From Ruminococcaceae bacterium UBA3215 (lineage in GTDB: Bacteria > Bacillota > Clostridia > Oscillospirales > Ruminococcaceae): a stretch of DNA of 64,000 nucleotides. Made by a program: the position numbers and the translations under genes. Position 1 is the first letter of the stretch; every line of letters begins with the position of its first letter. The notes under the pieces are model-generated. The model saw nothing but the letters and a program-made list of their open reading frames with translations. It did no database searches and had not been told where the DNA came from. This document shows, one piece after another, positions 30,101 to 40,000 of this stretch. The stretch is from contig DEWH01000027.1 in the NCBI GenBank assembly GCA_002363155.1, positions 1-64,000 of the forward strand, read 5' to 3'.

Positions 30101-30144
30101 TGTCCCAAGGGGACACTTTCTTGTGAATAAATTTTTCCAGAAAA

Positions 30145-30438
30145 TCATTCGTCATCGACCAATCTTGTCCCGAATATTTCTTCGCGCAGCTTCTCCGGCA
30201 CCGCACTGATTAACGAGAGGAGAATATGTTTCATTTCCTCATTGGAGCGGAACTCCGCATCCGGTATCAGCTTTTCGAGCATAGCCCCGCGCACGATAAG
30301 GCGGCGCGTTCTTTTCTTCCTTTTCTCTTCGGTATTTTTCATAGCCGCTTCAAAGATCTGATGTTCGAGCTGTACCTTTCTTTTCTCGTAATCATTGAGC
30401 TTACGCTCGGCGCTGTTGAGATTTTTCTGTTCGTTCAT
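30145..30438 (-). CDS. DUF3847 family protein
   Basis: 97 aa, basic and helical. KKRTRRLIVRGAMLEKLI matches the small DUF3847 family found between relaxase and replication genes of Firmicute mobile elements. It probably assists relaxation or mobilization, by position only. ATG 30438 has CAGGAGGA upstream; frames reaching further upstream lack this. Confidence 0.8.
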   Translation of the reverse strand: MNEQKNLNSAERKLNDYEKRKVQLEHQIFEAAMKNTEEKRKKRTRRLIVRGAMLEKLIPDAEFRSNEEMKHILLSLISAVPEKLREEIFGTRLVDDE

Positions 30439-30634
30439 TGTCGATTCCTCCTGTAAAGATTTTGATTTGAAAATAGATGTGTTTGATGTGTAAAGTCGAT
30501 AACCACGCCGTTTGTACCGTGTGAATTTACACGCCGCATACACATTGAAAGCACAGCGCTCCACACACCGCAATCGCTGTTGTGGAGCGGGGACTTTACG
30601 TCCGACACACCAAACACAGCACTTTTTGATTCTG

Positions 30635-31990
30635 TTACGTCACTATTGTACGGTAGGTCGTGTCGATGCCGCGATAACCTCTCGCTTTCTTTCCGCTCGT
30701 GTGATTTATCACCGCGTCGCTGTATGTGATTTTGTAGCGCCCGTGGTTTTGTTTCAGCCACGAATTGAAGCTCTCACGTTTGAGCGCGGTCACGCTGTTG
30801 AGATTGCACCAGCAGCAATATGCGGAGTATAAATCTGCTGTCGAGCATTCCAGTCCAGCGCCGAACTTTATGAGCTGCTCATCTTTCAGAAAACCGATGA
30901 TATTGCAGTTGTCCTCTTTCATCTGCAACAGGTTCTCCCGCGACTTTTCGCTTACCGTGAACTTATAATCATTCGCGATCAGACGGCGCAGTCCGCGATA
31001 CGCCCAAAGGAAAATGCCCTCTTTCTCGGCGATAAGTTTTTCCGAGAGGAACGGATCGTTCACTCTGCCTGCCGGCACGGGTTTTGCAGATAAAATTATC
31101 AGTCTGCGCTCCCAGCCCTCGGTCTTGTCATAAAGCGACTTCGGTGCGCTGTTGGAGAAGCACATAGCGCGGCATTTCAGCTTGACCTGATGACCCTGCT
31201 TGCCTTTCGCCTGCAACGTGATAGGCGTTTCCGATGTTGCAAGAGTTTTCAGAAAGCTCGTATCTTTCAGCCCCTCCAAATTCATATCATCATCAATGAG
31301 AACCATTTTCCCGACAAGGTTTGCTTTCAGAAACTTATCGCCCGCGAGGTCGGTTATGCTGCCGAAGTATGCAGCTTCGCCGAAGATGCTGTACATCACA
31401 ACTCCGATGCGCGACTTACCCTCGCCGCCGTTACCGGTGATGAATAACATCGCCTGTCCTTTCGTGGAATGTATCAGGCAATAGCCCATATATTCCTGTA
31501 AGGTCACGATGTCTTCCGGTTCGAGAAGTTCATCGAGGAATGAGAGCCAGCGTTCCGGCTCCGGCACTGTGGGTTCGTAATTCACGTTCAGACGATTCCC
31601 GCATATCTTCCGCTCGTCCTGTTTAAACTCAAAGTCTGTTGTCAGAATACCATTGAGAAGATGAATTTCTTTATCATTCCCCTCGAAGTCGGGAGAATAG
31701 CAGATGCTTTGCAGCGCTCCAGTGAGCGCGTTTACTTTCTTTGCAAAATCCTTCTGCACGCGCTCTTTCAGTAGCTTGTCCGAGATCATCTTCCGGACAG
31801 TCTGAATGTCAACTGCGCCGTCCGTGTTGTAAAAAACTCCGTCAACGAATATCATCGGGTAATCCGCGAGAAATTCATTGCAGAACGACACCTCAAAGAT
31901 GTTTTTACCGTCGAACCATACACAATTATTTTCGATTTTCTGTGTGCTTTCGGAAACTGCGGCATTATGCCGCACCTGCTTTTCTTCCAT
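30635..31990 (-). CDS. P4-family primase-helicase (SF3 helicase domain)
   Basis: 451 aa. Residues about 60-150 are the D5_N-like region. The SF3 ATPase has Walker A TGNGGEGKS and Walker B MVLIDDDMN, then CFSNSAPKSLYD and WERRLIIL. It probably unwinds the element's replication origin after excision, as the phage P4 alpha protein does. The usual primase part is in the separate CHC2 gene, which overlaps it by 26 bp. Confidence 0.9.
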   Translation of the reverse strand: MEEKQVRHNAAVSESTQKIENNCVWFDGKNIFEVSFCNEFLADYPMIFVDGVFYNTDGAVDIQTVRKMISDKLLKERVQKDFAKKVNALTGALQSICYSPDFEGNDKEIHLLNGILTTDFEFKQDERKICGNRLNVNYEPTVPEPERWLSFLDELLEPEDIVTLQEYMGYCLIHSTKGQAMLFITGNGGEGKSRIGVVMYSIFGEAAYFGSITDLAGDKFLKANLVGKMVLIDDDMNLEGLKDTSFLKTLATSETPITLQAKGKQGHQVKLKCRAMCFSNSAPKSLYDKTEGWERRLIILSAKPVPAGRVNDPFLSEKLIAEKEGIFLWAYRGLRRLIANDYKFTVSEKSRENLLQMKEDNCNIIGFLKDEQLIKFGAGLECSTADLYSAYCCWCNLNSVTALKRESFNSWLKQNHGRYKITYSDAVINHTSGKKARGYRGIDTTYRTIVT

Positions 31991-32657
31991 AATTTTCTGT
32001 CCTTTCTGAATGTGTTTTTTGCATTGCCGGACGCAGCTTTCCGTACTTTTTCAAGCTGTCGTAGTACCGCCGGAACTGCGTGATATTTGCGTTGATAAAC
32101 TCTGCTCGTTCGCGCTCGGTACTGTCAAGCAGCTCCTCCCACAAATACTCCGTGTATTCGAGCTGCTGCAAGCTCAGCATGAAGCGAGGATTTGGTGGTT
32201 CGTTCTGATCTGTCGGCGCGTACAGCACCCGGAACTCCCGCAGCATAGCGATATAGTCGGTGAGAACATCGAACGCAAGCTGCATTTTTTTATTATCAGC
32301 AAGTGACTTGAAAATCGGTGTGTTTGCTGTGTTTGACGCGCAAATTCGCTTGGTTGAGCCATTCTTTTGCACAGCGCCTACACGCCCGTTACACACCGCC
32401 GACACACCGAAATCCGCGCAAAGTTTCTGCGTCGCATCGGATTTGGGAACACCGAATATCTGCGCCGTGAGGTCGGTCACATCACCGTGCGCGCCGCAGG
32501 CATAGCAATGGAAATGATCGTCGTAAATCTTCATTGACGGGTTCTTGTCCGCATGAAAAATGCAGCGCGCCATTCCCGACCTGTTCACTTCCAGTCCGTA
32601 CATCTCGGCAGCCTGCCGGATATCGACAAGCTGCCGTATCTGCTCGAAATCAATCAA
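31965..32657 (-). CDS. CHC2 zinc-finger primase-like protein
   Basis: 230 aa. The CHC2 finger is at about 30-55: CIFHADKNPS...FHCYACGAHGD (C-H-C-C). The catalytic TOPRIM domain of DnaG is not visible, so it is a short primase-like form. The remainder is helical and unassigned. It overlaps the excisionase gene by 4 bp and the helicase gene by 26 bp, giving a coupled replication operon. Confidence 0.86.
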   Translation of the reverse strand: MIDFEQIRQLVDIRQAAEMYGLEVNRSGMARCIFHADKNPSMKIYDDHFHCYACGAHGDVTDLTAQIFGVPKSDATQKLCADFGVSAVCNGRVGAVQKNGSTKRICASNTANTPIFKSLADNKKMQLAFDVLTDYIAMLREFRVLYAPTDQNEPPNPRFMLSLQQLEYTEYLWEELLDSTERERAEFINANITQFRRYYDSLKKYGKLRPAMQKTHSERTENYGRKAGAA

Positions 32658-32857
32658 GCTGCACCGCCGTTCTCTTCCTCCGGGAAGTCCTTTCCGAAAA
32701 CTGCGGTGTAAAGGTCGCTCTCAGAGATCAGAAACTTGTTGCCCGCCTTGAAAGAGCGGAGCTGTCCGGTCTTGCACATCGTCCTGATGCGGTACTCGTT
32801 GATACCGTCGATAAGCTGTGCAGCTTCCTTGATCGTTAATACCTTTTTCTTTGTCAT
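32654..32857 (-). CDS. xis: Excisionase-like helix-turn-helix protein
   Basis: 67 aa, MerR/excisionase fold: VLTIKEAAQLIDGINEYRIRTMCKTGQLRSFKAGNKFLISESDL. It likely bends DNA at att to direct excision and may regulate the replication operon. ATG 32857 has CAGGAGGA upstream. It is the first gene of the minus-strand operon. Confidence 0.88.
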   Translation of the reverse strand: MTKKKVLTIKEAAQLIDGINEYRIRTMCKTGQLRSFKAGNKFLISESDLYTAVFGKDFPEEENGGAA

Positions 32858-33600
32858 AATGTTCCTCCTGTTGTCGTGGAGCAATGCTCCGTTATTGAAA
32901 GTTGTTGATCGCTTTATGATGAAGTGAAAAATACCTTTCACTCACTACCATTTTTCAGCCCGTTTTTGGGGGTATTTTTTGAAGAAATTTGAAGATTTTT
33001 TGTAAATTTGTTAATAATGCACAAATGCGCCTTGCTACAAACTGCTGCGTTGTGCAAAATAGCAGCATAAAATAATTGCTTTCACCTATCGTCTTTTTTG
33101 TCCCCGATAATTCCCCCTCTCAGGCCAAATTCGTTAATTCTACACAAACAACTTTGTGCAGATTGCTAAGTGAATAAAATTCCTTTCACTTAACGTGATT
33201 TTTCTGCCGTTTTCGAGGGGTGTTTTTTGAAGAAATCTGAAGATTTTTCGAAAATTTGTTTATTATGTACATTTTAGCGCTGATTTGCAGCTCTCTTTTG
33301 TGCATTGTCTCATCTTGCAATAACTCCTTTCACTCACTACCTTTTTCGAGTCTGTTTTATCCCTGCCTCCGGATGAAAACTTGTTTTTTTGAGATATTTC
33401 AGCGTTCTGCACATAAATAATAGAATCGTATTGTGTAGAATGATACTCGAATAAAAAGCCTTTCACTTAACGCGAAAAAAGTGCCTTTTTTTCAACCCTT
33501 TTTAAGGGCGTTTTGAAAAGTATTTTGAAAATTCGTTAGTGTTGTATGGTTTGAGGCTCGTTACAGACGCTTGATTGTGCATTCTAACGTTAGCTTTTGT
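32858..33600. other. Non-coding region with four diverged iterated units, candidate replication origin
   Basis: CCTTTCACT followed by C/TA occurs at 32934, 33182, 33326 and 33459. After each copy come AT-rich motifs, most alike in units 1 and 2: TTTTTTGAAGAAAT, TGAAGATTTTT and AAATTTGTTWAT (32977-33020 and 33227-33270). Symmetric TGTGCAGA/TCTACACA-like words recur. It lies directly upstream of the xis-primase-helicase operon and holds no credible gene. Confidence 0.6.
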
Positions 33601-33673
33601 GGCATAGAAAAAGCCCCGCTGTTCCATAGAACGCAGGGCGCTGGATATGCTGTTGTGTTTTGGTATCAAAAAA

Positions 33674-33713
33674 GCTCAGTTAACAGGGAGTTTTATTCTC
33701 CCGATAACCGAGC
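33674..33713. repeat. Long imperfect inverted repeat
   Basis: Arms GCTCAGTTAACAGGGAG and CTCCCGATAACCGAGC around TTTTATT. A second hairpin, GCCCTGTTATCAGGGC, follows near 33760. Neither fits a known element; they could be origin or termination structures. 33600-33930 contains no gene. Confidence 0.6.
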
Positions 33714-33932
33714 CTTGATCTGATATTCTATTGATGCTCCGATGCCGGAAATGCCCTGTTATCAGGGCGTGGTTATGCTATATTTGCTATGTTATGCATC
33801 ACTACTTCAATGGTAAAATTGGGACTTTTCCGGTGCTTCCGGTACTGTGATAAAACAGGCGAAAACGGGTAGAAAATCAGCATTTTTTCGCGCTGTACGC
33901 CGTTCAAAACAGGCGGGCAATGATATTACCCT

Positions 33933-33976
33933 ACCCACATATCAAACGTGGCTCAGAGCGCGTTTTTCTTTCGGTC
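33933..33976. repeat. Short dispersed repeat, copy C
   Basis: ACATATCAAACGTGGCTCAG then AGCGCGTTTTTCTTTCGGTC. It resembles the 5' portion of the repeats downstream of the two secreted-protein genes (43132-43180 and 47253-47300). Confidence 0.55.
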
Positions 33977-34019
33977 GGCGCCGAAGGGCGTAACGGCGCG
34001 TGACTCCCTTTGATATCAT

Positions 34020-34104
34020 CACGGGATGGGGTCGTGTTTCGCACCCTCATCGTAGGGGTATCCATTTTGGATACTCCTCTTATGGGGTAACGATTCGTTA
34101 CTGC
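34020..34104. other. Cluster of three short hairpins upstream of hsdM
   Basis: Consecutive stems: GATGGGGT/ACCCTCATC (about 34023-34051), AGGGGTATCC/GGATACTCCT (about 34056-34080) and GTAAC-GATTC-GTTAC (34087-34101). They lie before the hsdM promoter, so they would not be in the hsdM message. This may be a small RNA, a protein-binding region or part of an origin; nothing known is recognised. Confidence 0.5.
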
Positions 34105-34135
34105 ATCGTTTTCGGTACAATTCGCCCGAAACCCC

Positions 34136-34164
34136 TTGAAAATAAAGGATTTCCATGGTATAAT
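34136..34164 (+). promoter_or_regulatory. Promoter of the hsdMSR operon
   Basis: TTGAAA (34136-34141), 17 bp, TATAAT (34159-34164). Confidence 0.82.
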
Positions 34165-34187
34165 ATTTGGTAGGCAATGTAAGCCGT

Positions 34188-34229
34188 GCGGTCGCTCGGT
34201 TTGTGGTGCATAACCGAGCGGTCTACCGC
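34188..34229 (+). promoter_or_regulatory. Long hairpin in the hsdM leader
   Basis: Nested perfect arms: GCGGT with ACCGC outside, CGCTCGGTT with AACCGAGCG inside, around a 10-nt loop. It starts 24 bp after the -10 box, so it would be at the 5' end of the message. No T run follows. It could stabilise the RNA, block ribosomes or be an operator for an unidentified repressor. Confidence 0.6.
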
Positions 34230-34286
34230 GTAATTAGTAATCAAAATACAATATATATGATTCAATACATTCAAAGGAGCTTCAAA

Positions 34287-35864
34287 ATGGCAAGAGGAAC
34301 AGCAAAACCAAAGGAACAGAAGCCTATAGAACAGACCTTATGGGACGCAGCGAACAAGCTGCGCGGAAAGGTTGAGCCGTCGGAATACAAGCATGTTGTA
34401 CTATCTATGATATTCCTCAAATACGCAAACGATCGCTTCAACGAACACCGCGAGAAGATGAAAGCAAATGGACAGGATGCGTTCCTCGAAATGCTCCCAT
34501 TTTATCAGAAAGATAATGTTTTCTATATACCAGAATGCGCCCGCTGGAGCTTTATCATGGAAAATGCCAAGCAGCCCGATATTGCTATAAAGATAGATAC
34601 CGCGCTGCACGAAATAGAGATGAAGAACAAAACCCTTGCTGGAGCACTGCCGGATAACTATTACTCCCGTCTGCACATGGATCCGAGCGGACTTTCTTCA
34701 CTACTCGACCTTATCAACGGTTTGGAGCTCCAGGTCGGCGGGGACAAGGATGTTTTCGGAAAGGTTTATGAATACTGTCTCAGACAGTTCGCATTGAAGG
34801 AAGGCAAAGGTAAGGGCGAATTCTATACGCCCCGCACCGTTGTTGCTCTGCTGTGCGAGCTTATAGAGCCTTATTCCGGTATCGTATATGACGGTGCGTG
34901 TGGTTCCGGCGGTATGTTCGTGCAATCAATGCGCTTTGTTGACGAGCATAAGGGCAACCGTCTGAATGTCTCGATTTACGGGCAGGAGCTCACCGATACC
35001 ACGCGGCGACTCGCGAAGATGAACCTCGCTATCAGAGGCATATCCGCAAATCTCGGTGCAGAGGCTGCAAACACATTCCTGAACGATCAGCACAAAGATC
35101 TGAAAGCCGATTTCTCCCTCGAAAACCCGCCTTTCAATCAGAAGGACTGGCGCGAAGCTAATCAGCTCAACAGCGACCCGCGCTGGGACGGTTATCCCAC
35201 ACCGCCGACAAGTAATGCAAACTACGGCTGGCTGCTCAACACCCTGTCCAAGCTCGGACAGAACGGTGTCGGTGTTGTGTTGCTTGCGAACGGTGCGCTG
35301 TCTGCGGGCGGCGAGGAATACGAGATACGCAAGCGCCTTATCGAGAACGACCGCGTTGAGGCTATCGTTATTCTGCCACGCAATATGTTCTACACCACCG
35401 ATATATCTGTTACCGTATGGATATTGAACAAGAACAAAAAGTCCCGTGTTGAGAAGCGTCCCGACGGAGATGTGACTTTTCGCGACCGTACCGACGAGAT
35501 ACTATTTATGGATCTGCGGCAAATGGGACATCCGTATGAGAAGAAGTACATAGAGCTGACCGAAGAGGACAGAGCTGTCGTTGTTGACCGTTTCAAATCG
35601 TGGAGACTTGACGGTTACAAGTCCCCTTATGAGAATGTTCCGGAGTTTTGTTATGCAGCAAAGAAGCCGGAAATAGCCGAAAAAGATTACAGTCTTGTTC
35701 CGAGCAGATATATTGAGTTTATAAACCGGGACGAGTCTGTGGGTTATGAAGAAAAAATGACTCAGCTTCAGGGTGAGCTTACAGAACTGCTTATTCAGGA
35801 ACAACAGTCCAGACAAGACCTGCTGGAAGTAATGAAAGGACTGGGATATGAGATCAAATTATAA
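34287..35864 (+). CDS. hsdM: Type I restriction-modification system, methyltransferase subunit
   Basis: 525 aa. An N-terminal HsdM domain (about 10-150) is followed by the N6-adenine methyltransferase: SAM motif YDGACGSGGMFVQ (usually DPACGSGG) and catalytic ENPPFNQKDW (NPPF). It methylates adenine in the target site with HsdS and forms the core of the restriction complex. ATG 34287 has AAAGGAGC upstream; the frame extends to 34167 but that part overlaps the leader hairpin. It overlaps hsdS by 17 bp. Confidence 0.96.
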   Translation: MARGTAKPKEQKPIEQTLWDAANKLRGKVEPSEYKHVVLSMIFLKYANDRFNEHREKMKANGQDAFLEMLPFYQKDNVFYIPECARWSFIMENAKQPDIAIKIDTALHEIEMKNKTLAGALPDNYYSRLHMDPSGLSSLLDLINGLELQVGGDKDVFGKVYEYCLRQFALKEGKGKGEFYTPRTVVALLCELIEPYSGIVYDGACGSGGMFVQSMRFVDEHKGNRLNVSIYGQELTDTTRRLAKMNLAIRGISANLGAEAANTFLNDQHKDLKADFSLENPPFNQKDWREANQLNSDPRWDGYPTPPTSNANYGWLLNTLSKLGQNGVGVVLLANGALSAGGEEYEIRKRLIENDRVEAIVILPRNMFYTTDISVTVWILNKNKKSRVEKRPDGDVTFRDRTDEILFMDLRQMGHPYEKKYIELTEEDRAVVVDRFKSWRLDGYKSPYENVPEFCYAAKKPEIAEKDYSLVPSRYIEFINRDESVGYEEKMTQLQGELTELLIQEQQSRQDLLEVMKGLGYEIKL

Positions 35865-37011
35865 AAAGCTCGGTGAATATATCCGTCAGGTGGACGAGAG
35901 AAACAGCGATCTGTCAATCACTAATCTGCAAGGCGTAAGCATTACAAAAGAGTTTGTTCCGTCGATTGCCAATATCATCGGAACTGATCTTTCAACATAC
36001 AAAATTGTCAGAACCGGACAGTTTGCCTACGGTCCCGTTACATCAAGAAACGGTGACAAGGTATCAATCGCACTTCTCAAAGGTGAAGATTGTATCATAT
36101 CAAGTTCATATTTACCGTTTGAGGTATTTAAGCCTGACGAACTGCTCCCCGAATACCTTATGCTGTGGTTTATGCGTCCGGAGTTTGACCGCTACGCTCG
36201 TTTTATGTCTAACGGAAGTGCACGTGAGGTTTTTGATTGGGATTGTATGTGCGGCGTAGAGCTGCCTGTCCCGCCAATCGACGAACAGCGCAAGATCGTT
36301 CACGATTATAAGGTCATTACGGATAGGATTGAGGTGCTGCAAAAAATAAACAAAACTATAGAAGATATAGTCAATCTCCTTTTCTATAATATTATTATAA
36401 ATAACAAAAAATATAATGAATATACTGTATTTGAGTTTGGCCAATATCCTTCTGTTTGTTCAATAAAGAAAATGAGTGAAATTGTTGATGTTAGAGATGG
36501 TACGCACGATTCTCCATCTGCCGTTGAGACAGGTCACAAACTTATAACTTCTGTTCATCTCAATTCCTACTCTGTAAATAAATCTGAAGCTTATGCAATT
36601 TCCGACAAAGATTATAATGAAATTAACAAGAGAAGCGTTGTTAATACATGGGATATATTGATGAGTATGATTGGAACTGTCGGAAGACTATCGTTGGTTA
36701 CGGATGCGCCAGTAGATTTTGCGATAAAAAATGTTGCTCTTTTCAAATCATCTTTGTTACCTCAAGATGTGTGGTTATATTTGTTTGCGTACTTAAATAG
36801 TAGCTTTGTAAATAGATATTTATCATCATTCGTATCCGGTAGTACCCAATCGTATGTGAGTTTAGAGGCATTAAGAAAAATGCCGGTTATTATTCCTTTA
36901 GATTCTGATCTTCAGCTATTTATTAAAACTGTTAAACCGTTGTATCAACTTTTAATCAGCTCTGAAAAAGAGATTAATTGCTTAAAAAGCATAAATTTTA
37001 AAGGAGCGTGA
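35848..37011 (+). CDS. hsdS: Type I restriction-modification system, specificity subunit
   Basis: 387 aa with two target-recognition domains (about 1-150 and 195-355), each followed by a conserved helical spacer (IDEQRKIVHDYKVITDRIEVLQKINKTIED and FIKTVKPLYQLLISSEKEINCL). TRD2 holds VRDGTHDSP and ISMIGTVGR-like segments common to HsdS. From about 36380 to the end the DNA is much AT-richer than the first half and than hsdM/hsdR. This suggests TRD2 was exchanged. The target sequence cannot be predicted. Confidence 0.93.
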   Translation: MRSNYKKLGEYIRQVDERNSDLSITNLQGVSITKEFVPSIANIIGTDLSTYKIVRTGQFAYGPVTSRNGDKVSIALLKGEDCIISSSYLPFEVFKPDELLPEYLMLWFMRPEFDRYARFMSNGSAREVFDWDCMCGVELPVPPIDEQRKIVHDYKVITDRIEVLQKINKTIEDIVNLLFYNIIINNKKYNEYTVFEFGQYPSVCSIKKMSEIVDVRDGTHDSPSAVETGHKLITSVHLNSYSVNKSEAYAISDKDYNEINKRSVVNTWDILMSMIGTVGRLSLVTDAPVDFAIKNVALFKSSLLPQDVWLYLFAYLNSSFVNRYLSSFVSGSTQSYVSLEALRKMPVIIPLDSDLQLFIKTVKPLYQLLISSEKEINCLKSINFKGA

Positions 37012-37016
37012 AATAA

Positions 37017-40000
37017 ATGCCTACGATCTTTTCCGAAGCCGTTCTCGAACAGGCTATCATAGACAAATTCATAGCAGAGGGTTACGAGTATGTTTCCGGC
37101 GATGACATTCACCGCGAGCTTACCGATGTTCTTATCGAAGAAGATCTCTCCGCGTTCCTTGCGACAAAATACGCTTCGGAGAATATCACTGCGTCCGAGA
37201 TAGACAGCATTATCCGTAATCTGCGATATGCCTCGTCAACGCCGCTATACAGCGCAAACAGGGCTATGTTCATACGCATGGTCGAGGGCGAGACTTTTGT
37301 CCGCGAAGATCGCAGTGCAAAGGATTTTCACCTGCGCCTGATAGATTTCGACACTGAGAACAACAAGAATATCGTCAAGATCGTCAATCAGCTGACCGTT
37401 AAGGGCGCAAACGCTACGCGCCGACCTGATGCTGTCGTCTATGTCAACGGTCTGCCTGTAGTGGTAATGGAATTCAAATCCGCGATAAAGGAAGATACCA
37501 CAATACACGACGCTTATGTGCAGATAACCACACGATATACGCGTGACATTCCGGAGCTTTTCAAGTATAACTGTTTCGCTGTCCTCTCCGACGGTGTGAA
37601 TACCAAAGCCGGAAGCATATTCTCCGACTATGAGCATTTCTTTTCATGGCGGCGAATTGAAGCCAATGACCGACCCGCCGACGGTATAGACGCGCTTGAT
37701 ACTATGGTGCGCGGTATGTTCCGGAAAGAACGACTGTATGATATTATCCACAACTTCATTTATTTTCCCGATACCGACACCGGAAAGAACCTGAAAGTAG
37801 TCGCAAGCTACCCGCAGTATTTCGCAGCGCGGAAGCTGCTTGCAAATGTTCTGCTGCATCAGAAGCCTGCCGGTGACGGAAAGGGCGGTACTTACTTTGG
37901 CACTACCGGCTGCGGCAAGTCATTTATCATGCTGTTCCTCACAAGGCTTATCATGCACGAGCCAAGCCTGCATTCCCCGACAGTCGTGCTTATTACCGAT
38001 CGCTCCGATCTTGACGACCAGCTTTCACGGCAGTTCCTTAATTCAAAGAAGTTCATTGGCGATAATACCGTGGTCGAAATGGACAGCCGCGATCAATTGC
38101 AGGATGTTCTCGCAAAAACAGCAAGCGGCGGCGTGTATCTGACTACGATACAGAAGTTCGCTGACGAGTTCGGCGAGCTGAGCAAGCGGCAGAATATCAT
38201 CTGCATTTCCGATGAAGCACACCGGACAAGCAACAACCTCGATATTAAGCTTGTTGTGAAGTCTGACGAGGTGCTGAAACGCTACGGATTTGCAAAGTTT
38301 CTGCATACGGCTCTGCCGCAGGCTACATATATCGGTTTCACCGGAACGCCCGTCGATGCAACAATGGATGTTTTCGGTCCCGTTATCGACCAGTACACGA
38401 TGACTGATTCCGTCAAGGACGGCATTACTGTCCGTCTTGTCTATGACGGGAGACCCGCGCGGGCTACGCTTGACGACAGCAAGGTCAAGGAGATAGAAGA
38501 ATACTACAATCAATGCCTTGCTGCCGGAAGTAACGAGTATCAGGTAGAGGCAAGCAAAAAGGCTGTTACGAACATGGCGGCGATAGTGGGCGATGATGAT
38601 GTGCTAAATTCCGTAGCCGACTACTTTATCGACCATTATGAGACGCGTGTCCGTGAAGGCTCAACAGTCGCGGGCAAGTGTATGTTTGTCTGCCTTAACC
38701 GTCCGATAGCGTTCAAGTTCTACAAGATACTCAAAGAAAAGCGCCCGGCTTGGTTTGAGGAAAAGGTCGCACCGGACGGTGTGGAGCTTTCGGAGCAGGA
38801 CAAGAAGGAGCTTATCCCTATGCCGATGTGCCAGTTCGTGGCTACACGGTCAAAGGACGATGAGCAGGATATGTATGACCTGCTCGGTCCCGATTCCGTG
38901 CGAAAGAATGCGGCAATACAGTTCAAGAATATACACAGCAATTTCAAGATTGCTATAGTTGTTGACCTGTGGCTTACCGGCTTCGATGTGCCGTTCCTTG
39001 ATACTATTTACATTGACAAGCCAATTTCGCAAAGTCATACGATGATACAGACAGTATCGCGTGTAAACCGCTCTTATGCTGGCAAAGACAGCGGTCTTAT
39101 TGTTGATTTCATCGGCATAAAGCTCGGGTTACTTGCAGCTCTGCGTACATATACAGATTTCCGCGAGGACGGTTTCGATGAGGACAGTGTTCAGGCTGCT
39201 ATCCGTATCGTCCGCAATCAGCTTGAAGTGCTTGACGCGATGATGCACGGATTTGATAATGACAAGTATTTCAAAGGCACACCGGGTGAGAAGCTACAAT
39301 GTCTGAATGAAGCTGCGGAGTTCGTACAACAGACGAAGGAATTGGAACAGCGTTTCATGTCCAATGTTCTTCGTATGTCCAAAGCGTTCAACCTCTGCAA
39401 CAGCGGTAAAGACTTCTCACAATATGAGCTTGACCTTATACACTATTATAAGGCTGTTCGTTCCATTCTGTTCAAGCTGACAAAGGGTGACGCTCCCGAC
39501 ACGGACACGATGAATGCCCATGTTCAGAAGATGCTGGAGGATGCAATAAAATCCGAAGGCGTTGAGGAAGTCTTCTCGACAGACAAGGATATGGATGCCG
39601 AGGCTGTTGACCTTTTCAGCGATGACTACCTCACCCGTATCAGCAGGATAATGCTCCCGAATACGAAGATCAAGGTACTGACTCAACTGCTGAAAAAGAA
39701 GGTCAAGGAGTTCAAGAAAGTCAACAAGATCAAAGCCAAGACATTTGAGGAGCGCTTGCAGGCTGTCCTTGACAACTATAACAGCAGAATGACCGACGCA
39801 AACTATGTTAAGAGCATACTTGACGATGTATCCGACCAGTTAATTGATCTCCTGAAAAAGCTGAAAGAAGAACAGGATTCCTTTAACGCAATGGGTATAG
39901 ACTATGAGGAAAAGGCGTTCTTCGATATTCTGACAGCCGTTGCGGATAAATTCAAGTTCGAGTTTCCGGAAGAAGAAAATATCGAACTTGCAAAAGAGAT

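Noticed and set aside
29998..30108. N-terminal extension of the relaxase
   Set aside because: The extra residues do not match the family, and the DNA there contains the oriT.
33263..33466. A 67-codon minus-strand frame in the iterated region
   Set aside because: It spans the repeated AT-rich motifs, has no good start signal and resembles no protein.
32858..33600. CRISPR array in the iterated region
   Set aside because: Units are diverged and unequally spaced (248, 144, 133 bp), with no uniform repeat-spacer pattern and no cas genes.
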